A stretch of 45,437 nt of DNA from Willaertia magna (taxonomy: Eukaryota > Heterolobosea > Eutetramitea > Acrasida > Naegleriidae), in NCBI GenBank assembly GCA_902984215.1, contig CADWAF010000127.1, positions 1 through 45,437 of the forward strand, written 5' to 3'. Positions 32,591-43,234 of the stretch are shown piece after piece; position 1 is the first letter of the stretch, and each line of letters begins with the position of its first letter. The notes under the pieces were generated by a model. That model was not told where the DNA came from. It did not search any database and saw nothing but the letters and a program-made list of their open reading frames with translations. Made by a program: the position numbers and the translations under genes.

Positions 32591-32933
32591 GATTATATCT
32601 TGGTAAAACAGCATCTGGAGCTCTTTATATGTTTACCTTTGGTTTATGTTTTATTGGCCAAATAATGGATTATTTTACACTCAAATACCAGGTAAGTTTT
32701 TATAGTTCAGTTTTGCAATTATTTATATCTTGACTTAGATTGAAGAGGCCAGTGCTCAATTAAGACAAGCAATGGAAATAAATAAAAAATTAAAGGACAC
32801 GTTCAAGGGATGTGGACAAGGGCAAATTCCACAAAACAATACATTACCAACTACAATGACACCAATAGAAGACAAGAATGCACAAAAGGAAAGTTATTGT
32901 AATGAACAACAGCAACAATATCACCAAGTGTAA
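32590..32933 (+). pseudogene. TM2-domain protein fragment, 5' part absent, 2 exons
   Basis: The frame begins mid-domain with RLYLGKTASGALYMFTFGL then FIGQIMDYFTL, which is the centre and second helix of a TM2 domain (consensus HRFYLG...G...T.G...IG...D). An intron at 32692-32738 (GTAAGT...CTTAG) joins TACCAG to ATTGAAGAGG, and the tail is Gln/Asn-rich ending QQQQYHQV. The first TM2 helix, signal peptide and any start codon are missing. Directly upstream is the oppositely oriented Lys/Cys-rich fragment with no promoter between them. Confidence 0.65.
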
Positions 32934-33005
32934 GGAAATGAACAAAGTAAATTAAAAAAATTAAATAAAAAAAGTATTAGATTTTAAAGTAAATTGTGAA
33001 ATAAT

Positions 33006-33926
33006 TTAAAGAGAAGGATTAGGCATAATAGGTCCTTCTAATAATCTACCATATGTTTTAGGTTGTCTTTGCCACAATAACGGAAAGGCCTTTCTCCATT
33101 GCTCAAATTCATTAAAATCCAAAACTGAAACAATAACTTCACTCTTGTCTCTTGAAGCCTCTGCTAATAATTTACCTCCTGGTTGACAAATAAAACTGGA
33201 ACCATAAAAATTAACATTAACTTGTTTTTCAACATTTTTCTCTTCAGATTTTTGTAAACCTGCTCTGTTAGACGCACCAATAAATACACCATTAGCAATA
33301 GTGTGTGAAATCATAATAGTTTGCCACATTGGCTTTGTGTCTAAATCCTTAAAGCAAGGTTCACTACCAATTGCGCTTGGATATAAAATTAATTCGGCTC
33401 CTTTAAGGGAAAGAATTCTGGCCAACTCTGGGAACCATTGATCATAACAAGTTGGGACAGCAACTTTAATGAAACCTAAATCATGAACAGGATAATCAGA
33501 ATCTCCAGGTTCAAACCAATCTACTTCATTGTATCCAATTCCACTTGGAATATGTTGCTTTCTTGTTACAAAAATTTCACCTGTTGGACTTGCAATTACT
33601 GAAGTGTTGAAATATCTATCTTTATTTTCAATTTTGCTCTTTTCATATAAACTTCCAACTACATGTAATTTATTCTCTTTGGCTAACTCTTTACAGAAAT
33701 TAACAGTGACAGAATCGTTGATATCTTCAGCTAAATTAAAAATTTCTGGATGTTCCTCTTTGGTTTTATCACCCATGTAACGATAAAGTGTTAATTCGGG
33801 AAGTAAAACTATTTGTGCATGTTTTAAAGCAGCTTCTTGTACTAAATTTTTAATATTTTGTTTGTGATCTTCTGTATTTTCTTGAAAAACGAATTGAACC
33901 ACAGCCAGCAAAACCTTTCTATCCAT
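33006..33926 (-). CDS. Carbon-nitrogen hydrolase, N-carbamoylputrescine amidase-like
   Basis: A single exon of 306 residues of the nitrilase superfamily. The Glu-Lys-Cys triad is visible in LLPELTLYRYMG, TRKQHIPSG and VPTCYDQWFPELAR. The CYDQWFPE form and the closing YGRLLEGP-type tail are those of N-carbamoylputrescine amidase and close relatives, which cleave carbamoyl or amide groups in polyamine or pyrimidine breakdown. The start was set at 33926 where AAAAAAATGG stands. The frame extends 18 nt further only through a TTG. The exact substrate is inferred. It is divergent from RRP4, 196 bp apart. Confidence 0.88.
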   Translation of the reverse strand: MDRKVLLAVVQFVFQENTEDHKQNIKNLVQEAALKHAQIVLLPELTLYRYMGDKTKEEHPEIFNLAEDINDSVTVNFCKELAKENKLHVVGSLYEKSKIENKDRYFNTSVIASPTGEIFVTRKQHIPSGIGYNEVDWFEPGDSDYPVHDLGFIKVAVPTCYDQWFPELARILSLKGAELILYPSAIGSEPCFKDLDTKPMWQTIMISHTIANGVFIGASNRAGLQKSEEKNVEKQVNVNFYGSSFICQPGGKLLAEASRDKSEVIVSVLDFNEFEQWRKAFPLLWQRQPKTYGRLLEGPIMPNPSL

Positions 33927-34122
33927 TTTTTTAAGCGATTCCAAATGCCATTAGCTAATTGTAACAAAATTTGTAAACTTGGCAAAATACTGTACATTAA
34001 TCTCTTTTTGTGATGCAGTATAATTTGTTTTTCTAACCCGGAAATACAAAGTACGTACAATACAACAACATGCACTCTTATTTTGAATGGAATGAAAAAC
34101 AAATTTTTGACAAACACAAAAA

Positions 34123-35175
34123 ATGGCAACCACATCAGAACACTTAATGGAAGACGATAACTTAATGGATGAGGAAGAAGATGGAATTATTAGATTTGCC
34201 TTTAAGAAAGAAGGACAAACAAGTGGAGGATTAAAGGAAATACATATTGTTACACCAGGTGAAATAATTGTAGAAAATGGTAGTAATGTTTTGTGTGGAC
34301 ACGGAACCTATCGTAATGAAAATAATCAATTAGTTAGTAGTGTTTGTGGAGTTGTAGAACAAGTAAATAAATTAATATCTGTAAAACCATTAAGAGCTAG
34401 ATATAATGCAGAAGTGGGAGATGTTATTGTAGGAAGAGTTAATAAATTGACCGGAAATAAGTGGAAAGTGGATGTTCAAGCAAGACAAGATGCTTTACTA
34501 GATTTAAATTCTGTTAATATACCTGGAGGTGTTCAAAGAAGAAAAACTTATGAAGATCAATTAAATATGAGAAGTATATATCAAGAAGATGATTTAATAA
34601 CAGCGGAAGTACATAGAACAGATGGTAGTTCCATTCAACTCCAAACAAGAAGTGCAAGATATGGTAAATTAGCAAACGGTGTTATGTTAAGAGTTCATCC
34701 ATCTTTAGTTAAAAGATGTACTCAACATTTTCACACATTTCCTTTTGGTGTTCAAGTAATTTTAGGTAAAAATGGATATTTATGGATAACAGCAAGTGTT
34801 AAATCAGAAACTGATAAATCTATGAATACCATTGATATGTTATTGGAACAAGAAGAGGAAGAAGTAATTTCTAGACCTATTTCAAAATTATCTTCAAAAT
34901 CAAATCCTTTTGAATCTACTTCTTTTATGGCTTCAGGGACATATTCTGGAACAATTGTAAAGGAAAGAGAAGCAATTAGTAGAATAAGAAATGCAATACA
35001 AGCTCTTCAATATCAATTTTTACCAATTTATCCAGAAACTATATTGGACGTGTATGAATCATCTATTCAAATGCCTGTTAAAGATATGTTGTCAACAGAG
35101 AAGATTCCATTAATAACACAAACTGCTGCTGTAAGAATTCAAAAACAATTAATGAAAGGTGATGAACTATTTTAA
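34123..35175 (+). CDS. EXOSC2: Exosome complex component RRP4
   Basis: A single exon of 350 residues. It is a cap subunit of the RNA exosome, which trims and degrades RNA in nucleus and cytoplasm. After an acidic N-terminus come the family motifs IVTPGEIIV, GHGTY, RYNAEVGDVIVGRV, KWKVDVQARQDALLDLNSVN and PGGVQRRK (S1 domain), then LQTRSARYGKLANG, VHPSLVKR and HFHTFPFGVQVILGKNGYLWI (KH-type domain). The C-terminus is somewhat longer than in yeast and animal proteins. The start follows AAAAA. Its last 9 nt overlap the end of the convergent RasGEF gene. Confidence 0.93.
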   Translation: MATTSEHLMEDDNLMDEEEDGIIRFAFKKEGQTSGGLKEIHIVTPGEIIVENGSNVLCGHGTYRNENNQLVSSVCGVVEQVNKLISVKPLRARYNAEVGDVIVGRVNKLTGNKWKVDVQARQDALLDLNSVNIPGGVQRRKTYEDQLNMRSIYQEDDLITAEVHRTDGSSIQLQTRSARYGKLANGVMLRVHPSLVKRCTQHFHTFPFGVQVILGKNGYLWITASVKSETDKSMNTIDMLLEQEEEEVISRPISKLSSKSNPFESTSFMASGTYSGTIVKEREAISRIRNAIQALQYQFLPIYPETILDVYESSIQMPVKDMLSTEKIPLITQTAAVRIQKQLMKGDELF

Positions 35176-36445
35176 TTGACTTGATTTAGGTATTTGTCCA
35201 TTTTCTATTTGTTTTGTTGAATTATCAATGGATGTGTCAATTATACACTGAATTTTAAAGTGACGCCTGAATGGATATGGTGTCTTTTTAACCTGTTTCT
35301 GAAAATTATGAATCTCTAAATGGATATCATAGACTTTTTCTATTTCATTCCAATTAACAATTTCACTATTGGATAATTTATGTATTTGGATTTCATGTAT
35401 ACTTTTTAAGTATGGTTTACTTGATTCAATTAATTATTATTGGATATTGTTTTGAGTTACTTACTAAAATGGTATAACAGGAAATTTTAAGTGCTTTGAG
35501 GAGACACTTCGAAAATTGGTCTTTTTAATGCTATGGAGTATTTCCTGAATTTTCTCTGGTATTTTAAATGTTACAAACTCTAATCCATCTAGAATTGCAT
35601 ATAGACTCCAATAATTATTGTATTTTTTAAGATAATTGGCAATATAAACAAATTTTGAGATAATTGTGGTGCGTTTAGAATAATTAGTGGCGTGTATTAT
35701 TTCTGTTTTGACCCAATTAGAAATATTGTTGTATCTCTTCGAAAGATGATCTCCATAAGCACCGTTCAGATTTATAAATTCAATAGGCTGACACGTTTTA
35801 ATTTTTAACTCAATAATTACTTACTTTCAACATAATTAATTGTTGTTGATCAATTAAGGTCAACTGTCTTGCAATTTCAATATCAAGAATGTCCAGAAAA
35901 CCTAAATCACACCTCAACAAAGTCCCTGCAGAAATTACATCAGGCACGTAAAATATAACTTCACTTTGGCTATCTAAAGATATTGAATCACTTAACATTT
36001 TGTAAAGAATCATTATTTCATCTTTGTTAAAACCTGATTTATCCAAACAAAAAAGCAGTTTGTGCATTTCTGTTTTCATAACTGAATGCCAATCATCTTC
36101 AAAATCCTTAGAGCTAATCCAATAGCTTAATTTCATTGTTAAATTTACAGCAATATTGTAATTATTAATCGTGTATTTCAACAATTCCATGGGAGTTATA
36201 AATAATCTAAAACAAGTTAAAAAGCATTTTATAAAACTGTCTTCTTCACTGGATAAAAAAGTATCAAGAAATTGTTCAGTAGAAAAACATTTTTCTTTCC
36301 ACACTATCATTTTCCCTTTGAGAGAATTACTTTGTAGGGGAGATGAAAAGAATATTTTCTCTTTGTTTTCCTTGGATATGTTTGCCTTTATCACTGCCTC
36401 TAGCGATACCGTTCCTGAGGGAGCTACGTTTTTGTCCTTAAACAT
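35167..36445 (-). CDS. Ras guanine-nucleotide exchange factor, 3 exons
   Basis: Exons 36445-35825, 35787-35465 and 35419-35167 give about 398 residues with consistent phases. The N-terminal part (STEQFLDTFLSS...FLTCFRLFITPMELL) is a RasGEF N/REM motif. The catalytic CDC25 domain starts near IEIARQLTLIDQQQ and continues LSKRYNNISNWV...TTIISKFVYIANYLKKYNNYWSLYAILDGLE, the diagnostic core. The final helical-hairpin portion is shorter than usual. It should load GTP onto a Ras-family GTPase. The start has GGGAAAAAATG. It is divergent from TERT with only 44 bp between start codons and overlaps RRP4 at its 3' end. Confidence 0.85.
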
Positions 36446-36489
36446 TTTTTCCCGCTTAAAATCAGTTCAAGAACAGACAAGAAGAAAAA
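36446..36489. promoter_or_regulatory. 44-bp gap between RasGEF and TERT start codons
   Basis: Both 5'UTRs and any core promoter for the divergent pair must fit in this gap or inside coding sequence. No specific box is recognised. Confidence 0.35.
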
Positions 36490-39400
36490 ATGAAAAGAAA
36501 GATAGTTTTGGATGGTGTTGACCCGCCACTATCAAATAATTTGTTAAGAATGATATTTCCGAATAAATGGAAGACTTTATATAAATTTATTGAACACATA
36601 TTTTGTGAATATAATATTTTGGATGTAAAAACAAAATTAACCGTTCCTTCTCTCCAACATTTGTTACATAAAAGTTATATTGTAGTACCAAACGACTCGC
36701 CCTCCATTAGTAGTCTGTTAGGAAATAATTCGTTTGAAGTTTCAAATGACTGCAAACAATCTGACATTGTTGACAGAGCTATCGAATATTGTGTAAATAA
36801 TGTGGCATATAATAAGAACGTTCTTGCACTCGGATTTGCAAGTACTAGGTTTGGAGCAGATTTTATTGGAAATAGTGTTTCTATTCAAGCTTTTTTACCT
36901 AATTCTCTGGTGAATATAGTAAAATCTAAAGATTGGGAAAAATTACAGACCATTATTGGAGATTTCTTAATGGATTATATTTTAAAATACTGCATTGTAT
37001 TAGTTGACTTACCAAACTCCTGTTTACTACAAGTTACTGGGTAAGTGAAATTAATTTTATTTAGCTTAATATTAACATTCTATTAGAAACTCACTTTCAA
37101 CGTATGTCCTTAATAAGAAGAATTTAGCACCAAATTACACTCCATCTCCTTTTCAAAAAAAAGAAAAACGTAATTTAAAAGAAGAAGAATCGTCACATCT
37201 TTTCTTTTCTGATCTTTATTTACAATCCAATTTCAGTGGCTTAATAGAAACCCCTAATAAATTAGTATCTACTGGAGATAGTCAAGAAGATATGCCACCT
37301 AAAATTCCACCTCTTCCTAGAATCAAAAGAAGAAAAATTGAAATACCAACAAAGAAAGTAAAAAGGTAAGTCTTTATCATTTTCACATTGGCTAATTTTC
37401 ATTCAGCGTACCTCCAATACAAACAAAGTTAAAGAAAATTAAAAAGGCAATAACTGAATCCAACAAAAAACTCAATGACATATTTCTTCCAAGACAAATA
37501 TCTTTTTATTCTAATAGAAAAACCCCTTTGCTTGCTTTTCCTCAGAATCGTAAGTTGAAAACCTTAAAAAACAATATAACACAAAATAGATATTTTTAAT
37601 CGTATGGAACCAAATATTAATGGAGCTAAGAAGTTATTTTACTTTATATTTATTGACTCTGAATCTCATCTAGAGTAAGTTTCATAAGAGCATCACTTTT
37701 ACAAAGATTTTCACAATCCTTATAAAATAGAGATATATCACTAGAGAAACAACAAAAATTCTTTAAAGGTTATGGAAATTTGCTAGAATTGCTTATATCT
37801 TTAAAAGAAAATCAATTTGAAAATCTTCAACGGGCATCTTTTATTTTGAGCTACCATTGTCCAATTAAACCATTAAATTTAAGAAAAGATAAAGAACAAG
37901 AAGTAAATTCACAAATATCTATTCGCTTTTCTCAGCCAAGTCAAATAGAACAGAGCCAAAGGGAAGACTTAAATAATTACCCTTTTAATCCGTATTTAGT
38001 TACACAACCTTTGAATGAGGAACCTGTCACACCTAATACTCCAAAAGACTTTGAAAAGGGAAGCTTTTTGGAGGAATCAGAACAATTTGAAAACTTAATG
38101 GAAAACGTTACTCCATACCACCAAGTAGCTACATTCATAAAAGCAATATTAAGGAAAATTATTCCCTTAGAATTAGTAGGTGGTGAGAATAATATGAATT
38201 TAATCTTTAATAATATTGATAAAGTTGTTAAACTTGGTAGATACGAAACTCTTACCCTTAATGAATTAATGCATCGCATTAAAATAACAGATTTTAAATG
38301 GATTAAGAATCACCAAGGAAAAACTGACAAATTACAATTAGAAAAACAAAAGATAATGGTACAAAAATTAATTTTGTTTCTATTTAAAAATGTTATTTTA
38401 GTTTTAATGAGTACTTATTTCTATATCACAGAAAGTGACCAACAAAGAACAAAACTTATCTATTTTAGAAGAGAAATATGGGATTTAATAAGTAAATCTG
38501 CTTGGAATAATTTAAATGCAAGAGATTCTGTATTTAGGAAAATTGAAAAGGCAGAGGCTTCAGAAATATTGCGCCACAAGAAAATACCATGCTCTACAAT
38601 TAGATTACTTCCAAAACAAACAAATGCAAGACCTATCGTGAATCTTGGAAAGAATAGATTTTCCTCTACCCCTGCGAATATTTTATTACGTGATTTACTT
38701 TATGTATTAAAATTTGAATGTGAAAGAGGAGATGTTTTAGGAAGTTCTGTTTTCAATCCATTAGGAATGTACAGTAGATTGTTACCCTTTGTTGTAAAAT
38801 GGAAAGAACAAGAAAGTGAATTACAAAAGAAACAACAAGAAGCGTCTCTTCCACTTTATATTGTCAAAGTTGACATTAAGGGTGCTTATGACTCTATCCC
38901 TCATCAAAAGTTATACGATGTAATTTCAAAGATAATATCTGAAGAAGAATATATAGTAATGAAATTTAATGTTATTAGACCATATATTGGAAAGATTATT
39001 TCTAAATATGAAAAAGTTGTTTGTACTCCAAACAAGCTAAATAGATTTACTGAACTAGCTAAAAAAGTATTATCCCAAAAGTATAATAAGGCAATATTTA
39101 TTGACCAAGTTTCTTACAATTTCATGTATAAAGAGAAAATTTTAGATTTACTAAATGAACATATTTTCGAAAATATTTTGAAAGCAAAAGGACAGTATTT
39201 TATTCAACATACAGGAATACCTCAAGGCAGTATAACTTCTCCTTTGCTTTGTAGTTGCCTTTATGCAGATTTTGAAAAACATCATTTATTTGATCTTCCT
39301 GGAACTACATGTCATCCATTTGATAAATCGTCTACTACTATTATCACATTAAGCGACGAGAGGAATGAATCTGAAAACTCTAATATTGAGTGGAATTACT

Positions 39401-40627
39401 TTTCTGACGATAATGCTTTAAAGTTTTTACAATTTATTCCAGAACATGGTATACAATCATTAAGCTTCCCTAGTCAATCCAGTACAGGTGATACATTATT
39501 CACTCCTCCAGAGGTGTTTGCTCAAAAAGAAATACAAACCATGTGCTCTCCAATTAGAGGTCAACCAGTCTCATCCCCAGTTTTAGGACAAAATAGGGGA
39601 ACTACTAAAATCATTGCTTCTCCAATGTTCAAATTAAGTGGTAACAGTAGTGGTAGTAGTAGCGCCAACACCAATAGTAGTAGCAACAGTAGCAATTCTT
39701 CAGTGGTATTTATGAAAACGATAGGAGTATTACTAAGGTTGATAGATGATTTTTTATACATTACAACCCACAAGATAGCTGCAGAGAAATTTGTTTCCAG
39801 AATTCACGCTGGAGAAAAAGAATATGGTATTAAAGTTAATCCATTAAAAACGAAGCTTAATTTTGACTTTGACATTAATACTGAAAATTTATCTATTAAT
39901 CTCACTAAAGAAACCATTATTAAATGGTGTGGATTTATAATAGAAACTACTAAATTTCAAATATTGGTAGATTACTCAAAATATTGGGATTGTGGTAAGT
40001 AATTATACATATTAATGTGATTAATTTGTTTTGTAGATCTTAATGAAAAGATATCTAAAGATTGTAAAAATCCAGGATTTAATTTATCTAGGAAATTAAA
40101 ACAGTAAGTAGTATACTTTTATCTTTAATTACTAATTACAATTCGATTACAAAAGAGCAATAAGTTGGAAATGCAATCCCCTTATTATTGACAACACTAT
40201 AAATACTGTATTTACTTCTCTTTTAAATATTTACCAATTATTTATATTTATTGCCATGAAATTCCATTGCTTAGTTAAGTACAAAACATTTGTTCCACAC
40301 GGAAAGAACTCAATGATTAAATTTTACCTTCACATAATTACTGATATAATTGGATACATGTGGATTTCAATAACAAATAGAAAGAAAATAATTAGAAAAC
40401 ATGGATCAATTTGCTTCCTCACTCAAAAACAAGTAAAGTACCTGGGATTAGTTGCCTTTCAAGCTGTTCTGCAAAAGAAAAATACTCACTATTTTTCAGT
40501 TTTAGAATCCTTAAAAGAGCAGATTAATAATTTAAAAGACCAACTGAAAGATACACAATATCGTCTGCTAAGGAATGTTTCTCACAGAAAACATTCATCA
40601 GATTTATTGGAAAAAATTAGTTTCTAA
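36490..40627 (+). CDS. TERT: Telomerase reverse transcriptase, 7 exons
   Basis: Exons 36490-37040, 37087-37365, 37407-37549, 37590-37674, 37731-39994, 40037-40103 and 40156-40627 give about 1,286 residues; all phases fit. The protein extends telomeres using an RNA template. N-terminal domain: FASTRFGADF near 115. A basic linker, then the CP/T-type region IFLPRQISFYSNRK. RT motifs: WIKNHQG...LMSTYFYITE (T/1 area), IRLLPKQTNARPIVNLG (2, about 642), IVKVDIKGAYDSIPHQKLY (A, about 729), GIPQGSITSPLLCSCLYADFE (B', about 848), LLRLIDDFLYITTH (C, about 1020) and WCGFIIETT (E, about 1084). The thumb/CTE has WKCNPLIID and FHCLV. About 170 residues separate B' and C, with a Ser/Asn-rich stretch. The A-run supports the start. 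Confidence 0.95.
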
Positions 40628-40827
40628 TCCCCAACCATAATTGTTAACCTTTATTTCAAGTTTGCTTTTTTAAATAATGCCTGTATTCTACCCAATAATT
40701 ATTTTTGATTTTGATGCATCTTCAAGGTGTGCCATAAAGTAAAGAAATTAACACTTGTGGCACGTAAACTGTATGCTAGATTTTGTAAACTATTTAAATA
40801 ATAAAACCGTGGCAAGTAATAATAAAA

Positions 40828-41268
40828 ATGCCGAAACTAGATTTGAATTTCTTTCACTCAACACCCAATAAAACACCAACAATAAATAATAAATTTAATA
40901 AATATCTTTCCTATCCTAAACTTAAAATAATACTTCCCATTAGTTTTAGTTTATTATTTTTAATTTACAATAAAGATTATATACATTGGAGAATTTCACA
41001 ATTCCAAGAAAAAAGAAGACAAAGAAAAGTATTTCTATCAAATAATTATTATTATTCAAAATATGGACAAATACCACCTGGATATAAAGGAACAATAGAA
41101 GAATTACATAATAATAGAGAACCAATAGAATTATTTCCTAGAATATTATTTCACATTAAATTATTTATTATTAAATATGAAAGTAAATTAGATCCAATCC
41201 TTAATCCAACTGGAAATATTGAAAATAGAAATAAAGCTTATGAAGAAATCCTTAAAAATAGATCTTAA
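40828..41268 (+). CDS. Small single-pass membrane protein, unknown
   Basis: A single exon of 146 residues. A Lys/Asn-rich N-terminus is followed by one hydrophobic helix (LKIILPISFSLLFLIY, about 44-59) and a basic, charged tail containing KYGQIPPGYKGTIEELH. The arrangement resembles small mitochondrial or ER tail proteins, but no family is recognised. The start context is AATAAAAATG. Its TAA is directly abutted by the TAA of the convergent gene. Confidence 0.6.
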   Translation: MPKLDLNFFHSTPNKTPTINNKFNKYLSYPKLKIILPISFSLLFLIYNKDYIHWRISQFQEKRRQRKVFLSNNYYYSKYGQIPPGYKGTIEELHNNREPIELFPRILFHIKLFIIKYESKLDPILNPTGNIENRNKAYEEILKNRS

Positions 41269-41751
41269 TTATGTTTTATTATTATCAGATGATTGATTAG
41301 ATTGTTGTGAAAGTATTTGTTGTTCATTCATTTCATTTGAATTATTTTGTATATTATTATTTGATAATTTATTAACAAAAGTATTTAATAAAGGTAAAAT
41401 ATTTAATTTTTCACATTCTAAAAACTCTGCATCTTCTAATTGTTGTAATGAATCTGCAAATTGTAAAACATCTTTAATTTTATTTTCTAATTCTTGTCTA
41501 CTATTTAAATTTCTTAATCCTTCCATCACTAATTTTTGTTGTTGAATATTTGCATCTAATAATGATTGTTGAGGATTATTAGTTAGAATATTATTATTGG
41601 AAAGAAAAGAATTATTAGATTCCATTGGAAGAATAGTTAATTTCTCTTCCGTTAATAAATTTAAATTATTATTCCCTTCTTCATCTTGTTTATTGTTGTT
41701 AGAGGAAGATTGTTGCCGTGTGGAAAGGCTAGCACTGCTGTTGGCGCTCAT
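41269..41751 (-). CDS. Small Gln/Asn-rich coiled-coil protein, unknown
   Basis: A single exon of 160 residues. The N-terminal 60 residues are Ser/Asn/Gln-rich and disordered. Residues about 65-125 predict a helical/coiled-coil unit (LLDANIQQQKLVMEGLRNLN...LENKIKDVLQFADSLQQLEDAEFLE), and the tail is again Asn/Gln-rich. The size and helical core would suit a subunit of a larger complex such as Mediator or a tether, but this is a guess. The start has CAAAAAATG. The stop abuts the stop of the convergent gene at 41268. Confidence 0.6.
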   Translation of the reverse strand: MSANSSASLSTRQQSSSNNNKQDEEGNNNLNLLTEEKLTILPMESNNSFLSNNNILTNNPQQSLLDANIQQQKLVMEGLRNLNSRQELENKIKDVLQFADSLQQLEDAEFLECEKLNILPLLNTFVNKLSNNNIQNNSNEMNEQQILSQQSNQSSDNNKT

Positions 41752-41815
41752 TTTTTGTAAATGGGGTTATTGGTTGATTAACTCATTGTAATCATTTTTA
41801 GGCTTCTGAAAAAAA

Positions 41816-42437
41816 ATGCTTAAAAACATCAATGTAGGTATCATTTTTTAAAAAAATTTTATGGGCTGTTAACCAATTCTTATTGTTTCTTCTTCTTCTT
41901 GTTGTTAAAAAAAAATTTCTATAGAAATTTAAAATTATTAATCCAAATCAAGTAACTAAAAGAAATTATGCTGTAGTTGCTCAAACTCCACGTCCATATG
42001 ATAACAGTAAAGAAGTATATAAAGCAGCATCACCTTTGCAATCACTTTGGGCAATCGGTGCATATGAAGATAGATTGATCAATTTATTACGTGCTATCCG
42101 TCCTGAAAAAATTACACCTGAATTTAAAGAATTTGCAAATGATGTTTTAAACAAACAATATAGAACTGAAGATTTACTTCCAAAAGATAAAAATCTTGAT
42201 TTCACAAAAGCAATGGAAGGAGTTGAAGTTATTGAATTAGATGAAGATACTCTTGTCTCCTATTTTGGTGAAGATTATAAAGATATTATTGATGAATTCT
42301 TTGAATTAAAACCAACACTCTCTCAAAGAGCAATGGATAGTTATCTTTCTTTAAATGCAACTCAATATAAAGCTATTAAAAAGGAAAGAGCAGAAAAGAT
42401 TTTAGCTTGGTGTAGAGAAACCGCAAAGAAATTGTAA
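41816..42437 (+). CDS. Probable mitochondrial protein, 2 exons
   Basis: An 18-nt first exon (41816-41833, encoding MLKNIN) is joined by a 91-nt intron (GTAGGT...CTATAG) to 41925-42437, giving about 176 residues. Only this join supplies a start codon: the main exon begins without one. The joined N-terminus (MLKNINKFKIINPNQVTKRNYAVV) is basic and resembles a mitochondrial presequence. The mature part is acidic/helical (SLWAIGAYEDRLINLLR...EDYKDIIDEFF) and ends in a basic helix. No family is recognised; a small respiratory-complex or ribosomal subunit is possible. The ATG follows seven A residues. Confidence 0.65.
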
Positions 42438-42550
42438 ATTTATTACACTTTTTAATGAAATTTTCTTTTTTGTATTTAATTGTACAAGATGCTACTCACT
42501 CGGGATTTTACAGTTATGATTAATAATTTGGTAATATACTATTGATGAAT

Positions 42551-43063
42551 TTAATTATTTGATTCTTTTTTCTCATTTTCAAATCTTTTTAATTGTTGAT
42601 AATAAGATGCCTTTTCAAAGTTTACTCTAGACAGTTCTCTATTGCCGTAGAATTTCTCACGATTCAATGTTCTTGTTTCTCTAATATCTTTTTCTGGTTT
42701 CCTACCGTAAAGTTGAAGATTGACAAGTGTTTGTGCGCCTTCTCTTTGCAAAGATTGTAACATTAAATATTGTATTTTTTGTAAGGAGTATTCTGAATAC
42801 CTGAAATTAATATAAAAAAAGAATAGAATGGCAGAAAATACTGCTGTGAAGGAAAAAAGGAATCGATGAAGAAAATTTCTTTTTGTTGTTTTTTGTTTTT
42901 CCAGTATAACTGTATTCTTTTCTAATTTTTCTATTCTTTTATTCCATTCTTCTGGAGTTATTTGAAAAGGTAATGTGTTATTCAGAAATTTTAGTACAGG
43001 TCCTAATTGTAATTTTGATGTTTTGTTGTTTTTTGTCAGAAGGAATTTTGTGAAATGCTTCAT
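42551..43063 (-). CDS. Small membrane protein with N-terminal basic region, unknown
   Basis: A single exon of 170 residues. The N-terminus is basic (MKHFTKFLLTKNNKTSK), followed by a charged helix (EEWNKRIEKLEKNT), a single membrane helix (FLFSFTAVFSAILFFFYINF, about 68-87) and a long charged tail rich in Arg, Glu and Lys. The layout would suit a mitochondrial inner-membrane protein. No family is recognised. The ATG follows eight A residues, supporting the start. Confidence 0.6.
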   Translation of the reverse strand: MKHFTKFLLTKNNKTSKLQLGPVLKFLNNTLPFQITPEEWNKRIEKLEKNTVILEKQKTTKRNFLHRFLFSFTAVFSAILFFFYINFRYSEYSLQKIQYLMLQSLQREGAQTLVNLQLYGRKPEKDIRETRTLNREKFYGNRELSRVNFEKASYYQQLKRFENEKKESNN

Positions 43064-43234
43064 TTTTTTTATTGTAAACTTTTTAAAAATTAAAATAATA
43101 TTTATTATTATTTGTAAAAATACATATAATATAAAGTTATTGTTCCATTTAAAGTTAATAAAATGCTAATTAGTCTACAAAACGTAGCAATAAAGAAAAC
43201 TAAAATACAAGAAATTTGTTATATTCAATAATTT

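Noticed and set aside
32456..32665. ATG at 32614 as start of the Lys/Cys-rich gene, and an ORF at 32456
   Set aside because: The ATG is antisense to the TM2 helix and lacks a signal peptide. The plus ORF is a shadow that joins real TM2 sequence only after the junction.
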